Below, in pieces: positions 1 to 8,424 of a stretch of DNA of 56,389 nt. The first letter of the stretch is position 1; each line of letters opens with the position of its first letter. The position numbers and the translations under genes are program-made. The DNA is taken from contig DASZHA010000085.1 of assembly GCA_035938265.1 (NCBI GenBank), forward strand, positions 1 to 56,389, written 5' to 3'. This DNA is from DASZHA01 sp035938265 (GTDB lineage: Bacteria > Chloroflexota > Dormibacteria > DASZGP01). The notes beneath the pieces were generated by a model. The model did not search any database and was not told the DNA's origin. It saw nothing but the letters and a program-made list of their open reading frames with translations.

Positions 1-217
1 CGACGCGGCCCTCGACGAGCTCGACCAGATCTGGCGCGACCCCGACGGCTGGAAGGCGGTGGCGCTGGCAGGTATGAGCGAGGACGAGGTCGAGGCGATG
101 GAGGACAGCCCCATGATGCAGCTCGATTTCAAGGCGGCCCAGTGGATCGGGCCGCACCTGGACGCGGTCCGCGCGGCGACCAAGGACGCGGGCGGGAGGT
201 GGCTCAAAGCGCAGTAG
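1..217 (+). CDS. C-terminal fragment of an unidentified protein
   Basis: An open frame enters the window from the left (first full codon at base 2) and ends at TAG 215-217, giving about 71 residues. The visible part is acidic and probably helical, with a DLDQIW-like start, a MSEDEVEAMED stretch and a basic GGRWLKAQ end. I see no recognisable family motif. It lies 26 bases upstream of the thioesterase gene in the same direction, so the two could be co-transcribed. The N-terminus is outside the window, so function cannot be assigned. Confidence 0.55.
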   Translation, partial: DAALDELDQIWRDPDGWKAVALAGMSEDEVEAMEDSPMMQLDFKAAQWIGPHLDAVRAATKDAGGRWLKAQ

Positions 218-243
218 GATAAGGGCTCGCGAAGAGGAAGGGA

Positions 244-1359
244 ATGAGCAAGGCTGAGCGCGAGATCACGCCGGCACTGATTGTTAGCGAGCCCGCCAGG
301 GGCGCGATTCATGGGCGCGGGTTCCTCGAAATGAGCGGCATCGAGCGGGTCCGGGCGGTTCTCGAAGGCAAGCTGCCCCGGGGACCGTCGGCTCGGCTCA
401 CGGGACTACATCCGACCGACGTGGGGGTCGGGATGGCCACGTTCGCCATGCCGATTACCGGCTGGTGGCAGACGGGCGCCGGCGCTGCCCCGGCGGGATG
501 CATGGCCTTCGCCGCCGACGCCGCCCTATCGGCGGCGGTCATGACCGCTGCCCCGCCGGGCGTCGGCCTGACCACCTCCGAGATGTCGATGGACTACTTG
601 CGGCCCGCGACCATTCGCGGTGGCAGCGTCATTGCTCGCGCTCGCCTGATCCACTCCACGCGATCCCTCGGCCTGGCCGAGGTCGCCGTTGAGGACGCTC
701 GAGGCCGCACCCTCGCACACGGAACCTCACGGTGCGTCCTGTTCCCAGTGGACCTCGAGACGGTGCCGGAGCGCCCGCCGCCCCCCGACGACGCGGAAAC
801 CGGAACGACGGTGGAACCCGATCCATACCTCCGCCCCGTCGAAGGCGAGGTCCTGACCCAGGCGGAGTTCGACAGCCGCCCGGGCATAGACATCCTTCGA
901 GATCGTATGCAAGGTCGGGCCCGGCCCCCGATCGCCAGGCTGTTCGGCTTCCTGGTGACCGCCGTTGACGAAGGAACCGCGACCATGGCCTTGCCGGCGT
1001 CGGGGTGGTTGGTCTCTGGCCTGGGGACGATCTATGGCGGTGCGATCGCCCTTTTTGCCGACTATGCCTGCACGGCCGCGGTGGGCACCGTGATCCCAGC
1101 GGCGACGGCCTTCTCGCCAATGGATCTCAAGATCAGCTTCCTCCGTCCCGGCCTGCCGGGTGATGGCGAGCTGTCCGCCACCGCCACGGTCGTCCACCGC
1201 GGCAAGACCATCGCGATCGTGAACTGCGAGGTTCGGAATCCGGAGGGCAAGCTGCTGGCGATGGCCAACGCGTCGAACCTGATCCTCCCCGGTCGGCCAT
1301 GGGACAGGCCTGTGTACATCGCCGAGGAGATGACAGGGGGCGACACGGGAGGTCAGTAG
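244..1359 (+). CDS. Tandem double-hotdog PaaI-family thioesterase
   Basis: This 371-residue protein contains two consecutive hotdog-fold acyl-CoA thioesterase domains, at roughly residues 45-170 and 235-350. Each has the family's central-helix pattern (first copy: AGCMAFAADAALSAAV; second copy: YGGAIALFADYACTAAV) followed by a strand with a DYLRP or SFLRP motif, as in PaaI/YbgC-type enzymes. The expected reaction is hydrolysis of an acyl-CoA thioester in the cytoplasm; the substrate cannot be read from sequence. A fused pair in one chain can form the usual hotdog dimer internally. The ATG is preceded by AGAGGAAGGG, a good ribosome site. It converges on dxs with a 25-base gap. Confidence 0.88.
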   Translation: MSKAEREITPALIVSEPARGAIHGRGFLEMSGIERVRAVLEGKLPRGPSARLTGLHPTDVGVGMATFAMPITGWWQTGAGAAPAGCMAFAADAALSAAVMTAAPPGVGLTTSEMSMDYLRPATIRGGSVIARARLIHSTRSLGLAEVAVEDARGRTLAHGTSRCVLFPVDLETVPERPPPPDDAETGTTVEPDPYLRPVEGEVLTQAEFDSRPGIDILRDRMQGRARPPIARLFGFLVTAVDEGTATMALPASGWLVSGLGTIYGGAIALFADYACTAAVGTVIPAATAFSPMDLKISFLRPGLPGDGELSATATVVHRGKTIAIVNCEVRNPEGKLLAMANASNLILPGRPWDRPVYIAEEMTGGDTGGQ

Positions 1360-1363
1360 TAAC

Positions 1364-1382
1364 CCCGCGCCGCTTACGCGGG
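1364..1382. terminator. Possible hairpin between convergent genes
   Basis: CCCGCG (1364-1369) and CGCGGG (1377-1382) form a six-base-pair stem with a 7-base loop between the stops of the thioesterase and dxs genes. No T-run follows on either strand, so terminator activity is uncertain. Confidence 0.3.
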
Positions 1383-1384
1383 CT

Positions 1385-3274
1385 CTAACCGGCCGGTTTC
1401 TTCAGCTGGGCTTTGATAGCGTCCCGCGCGGCGCCAGCGAGTCCTTTCGCGTCGAGCCCGTGCTCGGCCAGGATGTCCTGGGGCTTGCCATGGCCTAGGA
1501 AACGGTCGGGCAGCGCCGCCACCCGCACCTTGCCGCCCAGCCCGGTGGGCGCCAGCGCCTCCAGGACGGCGGCGCCAAAACCGCCGGAGACGACGTTGTC
1601 TTCGGCCGTCAGCAGAAGCGGGTAACGCACCGCCCAGTCGGTCTGCAGGCGCGAGTCCATGGGCTTGAGCCAGCGGGCATTGATTACGCCGGCGTCGATG
1701 CCCTCGGCGGCCAGGATCTCGGCTGCCTCCTGCGCCGCCGCAACCATCTTGCCGATCGCCAGGAAGGCGATGTCCTTGCCCTTGCGCAGCTCCTCCCAGC
1801 GTCCCACCGGGAGCGCCTCCACCGGCAGGTCGGGTTTGGAAGCGGCGCTGCCCTTGGGGAAGCGGATCGCCATCGGACCGTCGAGCGCGATCGCCGTCTC
1901 CAGCAGGGCGCACAGCTCGGTGGCGTCGGCCGGCGCGGCGACCACCATGTTGGGCATCGCCCGCAGGTAGGTCATGTCGAAGACGCCGTGGTGCGAAGAG
2001 CCGTCGGGCCCGGTGACGCCGGCGCGGTCGAGGATGAAGGTCACCGGCAGGTTGTGCATGCAGACGTCGAGCAGGCTCTGGTCGAAGGCCCGCTGCAGGA
2101 AGGTGGAATAGATCGCCACCACCGGGTGCAACCCGCCCAGCGCCAGGCCGGCGGCGAAGGTGACGGCGTGCTGCTCGGCGATGCCGACGTCGAAGAAGCG
2201 CTCGGGGAACTCTATGGCGAAGTCGAGCAGGCCGGTGGGGGAGGGCATCGCCGCGGTGATCGCCACCACCTCGGGGTAGCGCGCCCCGGCCGACAGCAGC
2301 GCCTCGCTGAAGACGTTGGTCCAGGTCAGCTCCTGCTTCAGCGGCAGCCCGGTCTCGGGGTTGGACACCGGCACCGCGTGCAGCTTCTCGACCTGGTCGT
2401 CGATGGCGGGACCATAGCCGCGGCCCTTGTCGGTTACCACGTGGACGATGGTCGGGAAGCGGATCAGGCGGCTGCGGGTGAAGACGTCCTCGAGGGCGGC
2501 GATGTCGTGGCCGTCGACCGGCCCCGCGTACTTGAGGCCCAGGCTGTCGAAGATGGTGCTGGGCTGGACCAGCTGCTTGACGCCCTCCTTGAGGCGGAAG
2601 GCGGCCTGGTCGGCATGCTCGCCGACCATCGGGATCTCGCGCAGGCGCCGGCTGAGGCGTTCCTTGAAGCGCTCGTACCCGGGGCTCACGGCCAGGGAGC
2701 TGAGGTGGCTGGCGAGGCCGCCGACGGTGGGGGCGTAGGACCGCCCGTTGTCGTTGATCACCACCAGCAGGTTCGGCGGCTGGAGGTGGGCGATGTTGTT
2801 GAGCGCTTCGTATGCCATCCCGCCGGTCAGCGCCCCGTCGCCGATGACCGCCACCACGCGTCCCTCCTGGCCCTTGCGCATGCGCGCCTCGGCGATGCCC
2901 AGCGCGTAGCTGAGCGAGGTCGAAGCGTGGCTGTTCTCGATGACGTCGTGCTCGCTCTCCGAGCGCGAGGGGTACCCGCTCAGGCCCCCCGCCTGGCGCA
3001 GGCCCGGGAACGCGTCGCGCCGGCCGGTGACGATCTTATGGACGTACGACTGGTGGCCGGTGTCCCAAACGATGGTGTCGCGGGGACTCTCGAAGACGCG
3101 GTGCAGTGCCAGCGTCAGCTCGACCACGCCCAGGTTTGGAGAGAGGTGCCCCCCGGTGGTGGCCACGTGGTCGACCAGGAAGGCGCGGATCTCCTCCGCG
3201 AGCTGCTCCAGCTGGGCGCCGCTGAGGCGTCGCAGGTCCAGCGGGGAATTGATGGTTGGAAGCAAGTCTGTCAA
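1385..3274 (-). CDS. dxs: 1-deoxy-D-xylulose-5-phosphate synthase
   Basis: Dxs condenses pyruvate with glyceraldehyde 3-phosphate to make DXP, the first step of the MEP isoprenoid pathway, and also feeds thiamine and pyridoxal synthesis. The 629-residue length is normal. The thiamine-diphosphate site is clear (GDGALTGGMAYEALNN), as are the N-terminal HPSRS-like region, the transketolase pyrimidine domain with GIAEQHAVTFAAG, and the DRAG-TGPDGSSHHG motif. The start is TTG (MTDLLPTIN), with no strong ribosome site. It is transcribed divergently from the alpha/beta hydrolase; a TTGACA hexamer lies on the minus strand at 3336-3331, but no convincing -10 sits at the right distance. Confidence 0.97.
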   Translation of the reverse strand: MTDLLPTINSPLDLRRLSGAQLEQLAEEIRAFLVDHVATTGGHLSPNLGVVELTLALHRVFESPRDTIVWDTGHQSYVHKIVTGRRDAFPGLRQAGGLSGYPSRSESEHDVIENSHASTSLSYALGIAEARMRKGQEGRVVAVIGDGALTGGMAYEALNNIAHLQPPNLLVVINDNGRSYAPTVGGLASHLSSLAVSPGYERFKERLSRRLREIPMVGEHADQAAFRLKEGVKQLVQPSTIFDSLGLKYAGPVDGHDIAALEDVFTRSRLIRFPTIVHVVTDKGRGYGPAIDDQVEKLHAVPVSNPETGLPLKQELTWTNVFSEALLSAGARYPEVVAITAAMPSPTGLLDFAIEFPERFFDVGIAEQHAVTFAAGLALGGLHPVVAIYSTFLQRAFDQSLLDVCMHNLPVTFILDRAGVTGPDGSSHHGVFDMTYLRAMPNMVVAAPADATELCALLETAIALDGPMAIRFPKGSAASKPDLPVEALPVGRWEELRKGKDIAFLAIGKMVAAAQEAAEILAAEGIDAGVINARWLKPMDSRLQTDWAVRYPLLLTAEDNVVSGGFGAAVLEALAPTGLGGKVRVAALPDRFLGHGKPQDILAEHGLDAKGLAGAARDAIKAQLKKPAG

Positions 3275-3368
3275 GGGTTGGGCTTTAGCCTACACGCCGA
3301 GATTACGTATGGATTGGAATATCGGACGAGTGTCAAACGGTTGCAACATTTGATGACGCATTGCGTTG

Positions 3369-3374
3369 TAAGAT
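3369..3374 (+). promoter_or_regulatory. -10 box TAAGAT, leaderless start of hydrolase
   Basis: TAAGAT lies 7 bases upstream of the ATG at 3382, the spacing seen at other apparent leaderless genes in this window. No clear -35 is visible at 17 bases. Confidence 0.45.
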
Positions 3375-3381
3375 GTCGGCG

Positions 3382-4257
3382 ATGTCCCAGCTGCTGACCC
3401 TGGCCCCGCCGGGCAGGGTGGTACTGGTTCCAGACCGGGGAGAGATGTTCATCCGGGACAGCGGGCCGGAGTCCGACAGGAACGGCACCGTGCTGCTTCT
3501 CCATGGCTGGATGTTCGGTGGCGACCTCAACTGGCTGACCTGCTTTGGTCCCCTGATGGACGCCGGCTACCGCGTGGTCTCCGTCGATCACCGCGGGCAC
3601 GGTCGCGGCATTCGCAGCCGCAAGCCCTTCCGGCTGGCCGACTGCGCCGACGACTGCGCCGGGCTGCTGCAGACAATCGGGGTTGAGCAGGCCACGATCG
3701 TCGGCTACTCCATGGGCGGGGCGATCGCCCAGATCTTTGCTCGCAGGTACCCGGAACTGACCGCGGGCCTGGTCCTCTCCGCGACCACCGACCAGTGGCG
3801 CGAGGACCGGCGCATGCGCATGGGCTGGCGGGCGATCCGTCTCCTGGAGTTCATGCTTACGCACTCGCAGCGGCGCGTCTGGCACAGCATCCTGCGCCGC
3901 AACGGCCGCACCGACACCAGCGACGAGATCCTGGACTGGATCATCGGCGAGCTGGAGCGCAACGACCCCAAGGCGATCGCCGAGGCCGGCCGCGAGATGG
4001 CCCGCTTCGACAGCCGCCCCTGGGTCGCCGAGATCACGGCGCCGACCGCCGTCATCAAGCCGCGGCGTGACCAGCTGGTCCCACCGTGGTTCCAGGTCCA
4101 GCTGGCTCGCGACATCCCTGGCGCTCGGCTGTTCGAGGTCGAGGGCGACCACACCGTCGTCGGCATGCACCCGGAGCGCTACGTGCCGGTGCTGCTCGAG
4201 GCGATCGCCGACGTGCGCAGCCGCGCCACGGACGCGAGCACGGCGGTGGTTGCCTAG
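3382..4257 (+). CDS. Alpha/beta hydrolase
   Basis: A 291-residue alpha/beta-hydrolase-fold protein. The oxyanion-hole region is LLHGWMFGGD, the nucleophile elbow is GYSMGG with catalytic Ser, and the C-terminal GDHTVVG supplies the probable catalytic His; an Asp before PRRDQLVPP is the likely acid. Such enzymes hydrolyse esters, lactones or related substrates, and the substrate here is unknown. In-frame starts exist at TTG 3361, ATG 3373 and ATG 3382; I chose 3382 because a TAAGAT box lies 7 bases before it and no ribosome site precedes any of them. It is divergent from dxs and convergent with the R2lox gene. Confidence 0.85.
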   Translation: MSQLLTLAPPGRVVLVPDRGEMFIRDSGPESDRNGTVLLLHGWMFGGDLNWLTCFGPLMDAGYRVVSVDHRGHGRGIRSRKPFRLADCADDCAGLLQTIGVEQATIVGYSMGGAIAQIFARRYPELTAGLVLSATTDQWREDRRMRMGWRAIRLLEFMLTHSQRRVWHSILRRNGRTDTSDEILDWIIGELERNDPKAIAEAGREMARFDSRPWVAEITAPTAVIKPRRDQLVPPWFQVQLARDIPGARLFEVEGDHTVVGMHPERYVPVLLEAIADVRSRATDASTAVVA

Positions 4258-4269
4258 CTACAACTAGGC
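4252..4269. terminator. Small hairpin formed by two convergent stop codons
   Basis: GCCTAG (4252-4257) and CTAGGC (4264-4269) form a perfect six-pair stem. Each arm is the last Ala codon plus TAG of the hydrolase (+) or R2lox (-) gene. There is no T-run, so any terminator role is a guess. Confidence 0.3.
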
Positions 4270-5220
4270 GAAGGCCTCCTCCAGCTCCCGCTCGTCCGCT
4301 TCCAGGTCCTTGACGACGGCCTTCTCGATCTCGGCCATGGCCTTGCCACGGTCGCGCTCCAGGACCTTCATGCGGCCGTCGAACTTGCGGGCGCTGAAAT
4401 CGACGAACTCGTCCATGGTCAGGTCGAAGGGATGCTCACCCTCCTCGTAGTTCTCCCAGAACTCGGCCACCAGGGCGAGGGCTATCGGGAACAGCTCGTT
4501 CATGCGGGTGTTGATAACGTCCCACATCCTCGGGTCCTCGCTGATCAGCCGCTCCAGGAGGTAAACCCCGTAGCGGATGTGGCGCGACTCGTCGCGGGCG
4601 GTGAGCTCGATACCGGAGCAGATCCCGGGCATCAGGCCGTTCTGCTTGAGGCCACGACGGAAGCCGTGGTAGCCGGTCTCGGCGAGCATGCCCTCGATGA
4701 CCATGTTGTATGTCGTCGAAGCGATCGCCTGGGCCTCCAGTGATTGGTCGGTGAGGAGACGTCCCATCGCCGCGGGCAGCTCCTCGTAGAAGATCTTGCG
4801 CCAGCTGGGGTCGGTGTAGTGGTGGAGGTCGTAGTCGACCTCGCAGACCTCGTTGAGGAAGCGCCGGAACATCTCGACGTGCTTGGCCTCCTCCCAGAGG
4901 AACGAGGTCAGGAACATCTCCTCCTCGATGTGGCCATCGTGGGCCACGGCATGGATGAGGGGCAGCAGGTCGACGGTGACCGCTTCTTCCCCGCCCTGGA
5001 ATTGCGCCAGCAGCCGCAGCAGGAAGTCCTTCTCGATGTCGGTGCGGGCGTCCCAGTCCTTCTTGTCCTGGGTGAAGTCGAGGTCCGCCGGGTCCCATAT
5101 CCCCAGCTTCTTGGCCTTCTGGAAGAGTCGCATGGGCACGCTGTCCATGCGCAGGCCTCGGGCCGATGTCGTCAGGTACCCGGTCCGCGTCGAGCCGTTC
5201 TTCCCAGCCGTGGCAGCCAT
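4264..5220 (-). CDS. R2-like ligand-binding oxidase (R2lox)
   Basis: This is a ferritin-like, ribonucleotide-reductase-R2-homologous oxidase that in characterised members carries a Mn/Fe centre, a bound fatty-acid-like ligand and a Val-Tyr ether crosslink. All expected residues can be placed by comparison with the mycobacterial protein: Glu78, Glu111, His114, Glu175, Glu210 and His213 as metal ligands, and Val81 and Tyr170 as crosslink partners (motifs GGEEAVTVD, WEEAKH, DESRH). The 318-residue length is normal. The frame extends upstream to 5307, but the ATG at 5220 has GAGGTG eight bases before it and matches the family N-terminus. The physiological substrate of R2lox is unknown. It is convergent with the hydrolase gene. 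Confidence 0.92.
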   Translation of the reverse strand: MAATAGKNGSTRTGYLTTSARGLRMDSVPMRLFQKAKKLGIWDPADLDFTQDKKDWDARTDIEKDFLLRLLAQFQGGEEAVTVDLLPLIHAVAHDGHIEEEMFLTSFLWEEAKHVEMFRRFLNEVCEVDYDLHHYTDPSWRKIFYEELPAAMGRLLTDQSLEAQAIASTTYNMVIEGMLAETGYHGFRRGLKQNGLMPGICSGIELTARDESRHIRYGVYLLERLISEDPRMWDVINTRMNELFPIALALVAEFWENYEEGEHPFDLTMDEFVDFSARKFDGRMKVLERDRGKAMAEIEKAVVKDLEADERELEEAFA

Positions 5221-5333
5221 TCCACACCTCATGGTCCTTTCCACCCAGTCGGGGTTGACCACGCCCCTTCGCCGATTATGGGCCGATCCCGTGATGGCGG
5301 TCCGCACCCTGACGTGTTGGGCAGAATCAGATG

Positions 5334-6242
5334 ATGCGCGTCGCCTCCTTGCTGCCCAGCGCCACCGAGATCCTCTTCGCCGTTGGCGCCGGAGACGACG
5401 TCGTGGGGGTGACCCACGAATGCGACTTTCCCGAGGGCGCGCGGCGCCTGCCGGTGCTCACCGCCAGCGCCATCGACCACGATGGCCAGGCCTGTGCCGC
5501 CATCGACCGTCACATCAAGGGCGCGGTCCACGCCGGCTCCAGCATCTACAGGCTCGACGAGGCCCTGCTGGCCGCGATGGCGCCGGACCTGGTGCTGACC
5601 CAGGAGCTGTGCGACGTCTGCGCGGTGTCATACGGCGAGGTGGTCCACGCGGTGCGACGGCTGCCAGGCAAAGCCAAGGTGCTGTCCCTGGAGCCGTCGT
5701 CGCTGGGAGATATCTGTGCCACGGTGGAGGTGGTGGGCGGCGCCCTGGGCCGCGAGCACGCAGCCGCCCGGGTCGCTGCTGAGATGCGCTCCGCGATCGC
5801 CGCTGTGGCGGCCCAGCCGCCGCCCGCGCAGGCGCCGCGCGTCGCCTGCATCGAGTGGACGGACCCGATCATGGCCGGCGGCCACTGGGTGCCGGAGATG
5901 GTGGAGCTTGCCGGCGGCGAGGATGCCCTCGGCCGGCGGGGCGCGCCCTCCCACTACGTCGACTGGGAGGAGGTCGTCGCCGCGGCGCCTGACGTGATGG
6001 TGCTGATGCCATGCGGCTTTGACCTGGCGCAAACGCTTGAGCTGGCGTCCGACATCACCCATCGGCAGGGCTTCAGCGATCTTCCCTGCGCGCGCAGCGG
6101 CCGCGTTGCGGCAGTGGATGGGTCTGCGTTCTTCAATCGCCCCGGGCCGCGCATCATCGACGGGCTGCGCCTCCTGGCTGCAATTTTCCGAGGTCAGCCG
6201 GGTGGCAGCCTGCCGCCGGGGGCAGCCTGGATTCGCACCTGA
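5334..6242 (+). CDS. BtuF-like cobalamin/metal-chelate binding protein
   Basis: A helical-backbone, periplasmic-binding-protein fold (TroA/BtuF class) of about 302 residues. It starts RVASLLPSATEIL and contains GVTHECDFP, LVLTQELCDVC and the C-terminal FFNRPGPRIIDGL segment typical of cobalamin-binding ABC substrate-binding proteins. No signal peptide or lipobox is visible and no permease or ATPase gene is adjacent, so it may act as a cytosolic binding protein, as do many orphan members. Two adjacent ATGs (5331, 5334) are possible; CAGAAT at 5322-5327 is six bases before the second. The following MFS gene starts 7 bases after its stop, suggesting co-transcription. Confidence 0.85.
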   Translation: MRVASLLPSATEILFAVGAGDDVVGVTHECDFPEGARRLPVLTASAIDHDGQACAAIDRHIKGAVHAGSSIYRLDEALLAAMAPDLVLTQELCDVCAVSYGEVVHAVRRLPGKAKVLSLEPSSLGDICATVEVVGGALGREHAAARVAAEMRSAIAAVAAQPPPAQAPRVACIEWTDPIMAGGHWVPEMVELAGGEDALGRRGAPSHYVDWEEVVAAAPDVMVLMPCGFDLAQTLELASDITHRQGFSDLPCARSGRVAAVDGSAFFNRPGPRIIDGLRLLAAIFRGQPGGSLPPGAAWIRT

Positions 6243-6249
6243 GCCGAGC

Positions 6250-7548
6250 GTGCTGAAGCGCGCCGGTCGGGCTGTCCGCCACCTGGCGGTGGACATCGCG
6301 CCGCTTCGACAATCGCGCGACTTCCGGCTGCTCTGGTCCGGCGAGCTGGTCTCGCTGGTCGGCCGCCAGATCACCGTGGTGGCGGTGGCGTTTTCGATGT
6401 TCGAGCTGACCCATTCGTCGGTGGCGGTGGGGCTGATCGGCGTGGCCCAGTTCGTGCCCTACGTCGCCATGTCGCTGGTGGGCGGCACCATCGTTGACGC
6501 CGTCGATCGTCGCCGCCTGCTGATCGTCACCCAGATGCTGCTGGCGACCGGCTCGGCGGTGCTCCTGGCGGCCGCCTGGTTCGGCTTCATGTCGGCCTGG
6601 CTGTTGTACGTGGTGGCGGCCGCGATCTCGGCGGCGGCGGCAGTCGACCTGCCCACCCAGGCGTCGATAGTGCCCAACCTTGTCCGCCGCGAGCACCTGA
6701 CCGCGGCGGTGGCCCTCGGCTTCACCCAGTTCCAGGCCAGCATCGTGGTGGGGCCGGCGATTGGTGGCGTGGTCATCGCCGCGCTGGGCCTGCCGGCCGC
6801 CTTCGCCATCGACGTCCTCACCTTTTCCGCCACCATCCTGGCCGCGCTGGCGATATCGCCCCAACCGCCGGCCGCGAAACACGACGAATCGACGCTGCGG
6901 TCGATGATCGAGGGCTTCCGCTACGTCCGCCGCCAGGGGGCGATCATGGGCGGGTTCGCCATCGACCTCAACGCCATGATCTTCGGTATGCCCCGCGCCC
7001 TCTTCCCGGCGCTGGCGGCGGCCACATACCACGTGGGGCCGCAGGGTCTTGGCCTGCTCTACGCCGCGCCCGGCGTCGGGGCAGTGCTCGGCTCTCTTCT
7101 CTCGGGGTTTGTCGCCCGCGTCCGCCACCAGGGTCGGGCGGTGGTGATCGCCGCCGCCGGCTGGGCGCTGGCGATCGGCCTGCTGGGCCTGGCCACGTCT
7201 GCCTTCTGGCTGGCGCTGTTGTTGCTGGCCGTCGCCGGCGCCTGCGACATCATCAGCGCCGTCGCCCGCAACACCATCCTCCAGACCACCACGCCGGACC
7301 GGCTTCGCGGCCGGGCCTCTGCCGCCAACTCGATGGTCGTGGTGGGCGGGCCGTTCCTTGGCGACGTCCGCGCCGGCATCCTGGGCCAGCTGGTGTCGCC
7401 GCAATTCTCGATTGTGGCCGGCAGCGTCGTCTGCCTCGCGCTGTGCGGGGTCCTGGCGCGGGCGTTCCCCTCCCTGTGGCGGTATCACGCCGACGTGGCG
7501 CCGTTGGTGCCGCCGTCCGTGGCCGCGGTCGAGCGGGAGCCGGTCTAG
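6250..7548 (+). CDS. MFS transporter (EntS-like exporter family)
   Basis: A 432-residue major facilitator with about twelve hydrophobic helices. The N-terminus (PLRQSRDFRLLWSGELVS) and the loop DAVDRRRLLI after helix 2 are typical of the EntS/macrolide-efflux DHA3 branch. It probably exports a small hydrophobic molecule or siderophore-like compound by proton antiport. The reading frame is open well upstream inside the BtuF-like gene, but the GTG at 6250, seven bases after that gene's stop, gives the family N-terminus. The last four bases overlap the convergent DUF2203 gene. Confidence 0.87.
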   Translation: MLKRAGRAVRHLAVDIAPLRQSRDFRLLWSGELVSLVGRQITVVAVAFSMFELTHSSVAVGLIGVAQFVPYVAMSLVGGTIVDAVDRRRLLIVTQMLLATGSAVLLAAAWFGFMSAWLLYVVAAAISAAAAVDLPTQASIVPNLVRREHLTAAVALGFTQFQASIVVGPAIGGVVIAALGLPAAFAIDVLTFSATILAALAISPQPPAAKHDESTLRSMIEGFRYVRRQGAIMGGFAIDLNAMIFGMPRALFPALAAATYHVGPQGLGLLYAAPGVGAVLGSLLSGFVARVRHQGRAVVIAAAGWALAIGLLGLATSAFWLALLLLAVAGACDIISAVARNTILQTTTPDRLRGRASAANSMVVVGGPFLGDVRAGILGQLVSPQFSIVAGSVVCLALCGVLARAFPSLWRYHADVAPLVPPSVAAVEREPV

Positions 7549-7946
7549 AGCGGCTTGCGCCCCGGGTAGCCCTCACCGATGCGGTGCCAGTTGGCGACGC
7601 TCTCTTCGCCCAGGCGCCAGCACAGCTCGACCATCTCGCCATCCCGCTCGCCGAGAAAGTCGACCAGGCCAGTGGTGGAGTCCTTGAGGGTGACGTCGAG
7701 GGACTCCAGCTCACGGACCGCGACCGCCACCGCCATCTCAGCGGCGCGGAGCGCCGCTACCGCCTGGGCCAGCGCCTCCTGCTCCTCCTCACCGGCCCCG
7801 TCCCGGCGGAAGCGCAGCTCCTTGATGCGTACGTTCTCGTGCATCTCGGGCAGCTCGGGCATCACGTCGACAACCCGCTCCACCAGGCGGCGGACCTCGG
7901 GTAGGGCGGCGTTGGCTTCTTCGACGCTGTACACCCGAGGGGCCAT
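7545..7946 (-). CDS. DUF2203 family protein
   Basis: A 133-residue soluble protein starting MAPRVYSVEEANAALPEVRR, the conserved opening of DUF2203, and ending with the WRLGEESVANWHRIGEGYPG segment also typical of that family. It is mostly helical with heptad-like stretches. Its function is unknown. The frame is open upstream to about 8264, but the ATG at 7946 matches the family start and has a -10-like TAGCGT seven bases upstream, suggesting a leaderless mRNA. It is downstream of, and co-oriented with, the ArfB-like gene. Confidence 0.88.
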   Translation of the reverse strand: MAPRVYSVEEANAALPEVRRLVERVVDVMPELPEMHENVRIKELRFRRDGAGEEEQEALAQAVAALRAAEMAVAVAVRELESLDVTLKDSTTGLVDFLGERDGEMVELCWRLGEESVANWHRIGEGYPGRKPL

Positions 7947-7953
7947 GTTTAAG

Positions 7954-7959
7954 ACGCTA
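7954..7959 (-). promoter_or_regulatory. -10 box TAGCGT for DUF2203 gene
   Basis: On the minus strand TAGCGT (7959 to 7954) is followed by seven bases and then the ATG at 7946, matching the leaderless arrangement at other genes here. Confidence 0.4.
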
Positions 7960-8001
7960 GCAAAATCGTCTGCAGCCGTGGTTCCGGTCCCGCGACCGGC
8001 G

Positions 8002-8424
8002 TCAGGCGCTGTCGCCGGGCGGCTTGCGGAGCCGCTTGACCTCGCTGCGCTGGCGCTTGACGGCCACCCGGCGGGCCCGCGCCGCGGGACCGGGCCTGGT
8101 CGCCCGGCGCTTGGGTGGCGGCGGCGCCAGGGCCTCGGTGACCATGGCCTCGAGCCGCTCGGCGCAGAGCGCCCGGTTCTGGGACAGCGCCCGTTCCTCC
8201 TGGGCGGTGATCCGGAGAGGACCGCGGTCCAGTCCCAGGTGCCGCTGGATCCGGTCGGCGACATCCTCGGGCAGGCCGTCGAGAGCGTCTGCGTCGATGA
8301 CCAGCTCAGCCCGGGTCGAAACCTTGTCTCGCCGCTGACCGCCAGGGCCGCTGGATCGGGAGGCGCTCCACTGGGCGCGCTCCAGGAGGTGGTTGGTGAC
8401 CTCCTCGGGGTTGGTTTCGGTCAG
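8002..8424 (-). CDS. arfB: ArfB-like peptidyl-tRNA hydrolase (GGQ), CTG start
   Basis: This 140-residue product has the class I release-factor catalytic loop, SRSSGPGGQRRDKVSTRAEL, followed by a basic C-terminal tail rich in Arg/Lys (PPPKRRATRPGPAARARR). That is the layout of ArfB/YaeJ (ICT1), which hydrolyses peptidyl-tRNA on stalled non-stop ribosomes while the tail probes the empty mRNA channel. No ATG, GTG or TTG exists in frame before the GGQ domain. The only sensible start is CTG 8424-8422, which overlaps the TGA of the upstream cupredoxin gene and gives the right N-terminal length. Initiation probably depends on termination-reinitiation coupling. Confidence 0.82.
   Translation of the reverse strand: MTETNPEEVTNHLLERAQWSASRSSGPGGQRRDKVSTRAELVIDADALDGLPEDVADRIQRHLGLDRGPLRITAQEERALSQNRALCAERLEAMVTEALAPPPPKRRATRPGPAARARRVAVKRQRSEVKRLRKPPGDSA

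Noticed and set aside
3331..3336. TTGACA on the minus strand as a dxs promoter
   Set aside because: A perfect -35 hexamer, but no acceptable -10 lies 16-19 bases downstream, so it is mentioned under dxs but not annotated.
1988..3397. Open frame of 469 codons antisense to dxs
   Set aside because: Shadow of dxs; no recognisable domain.
6154..7488. Open frame of 444 codons antisense to the MFS gene
   Set aside because: His/Arg/Gln/Gly-rich composition typical of a GC-rich antisense frame; the MFS protein is clear.
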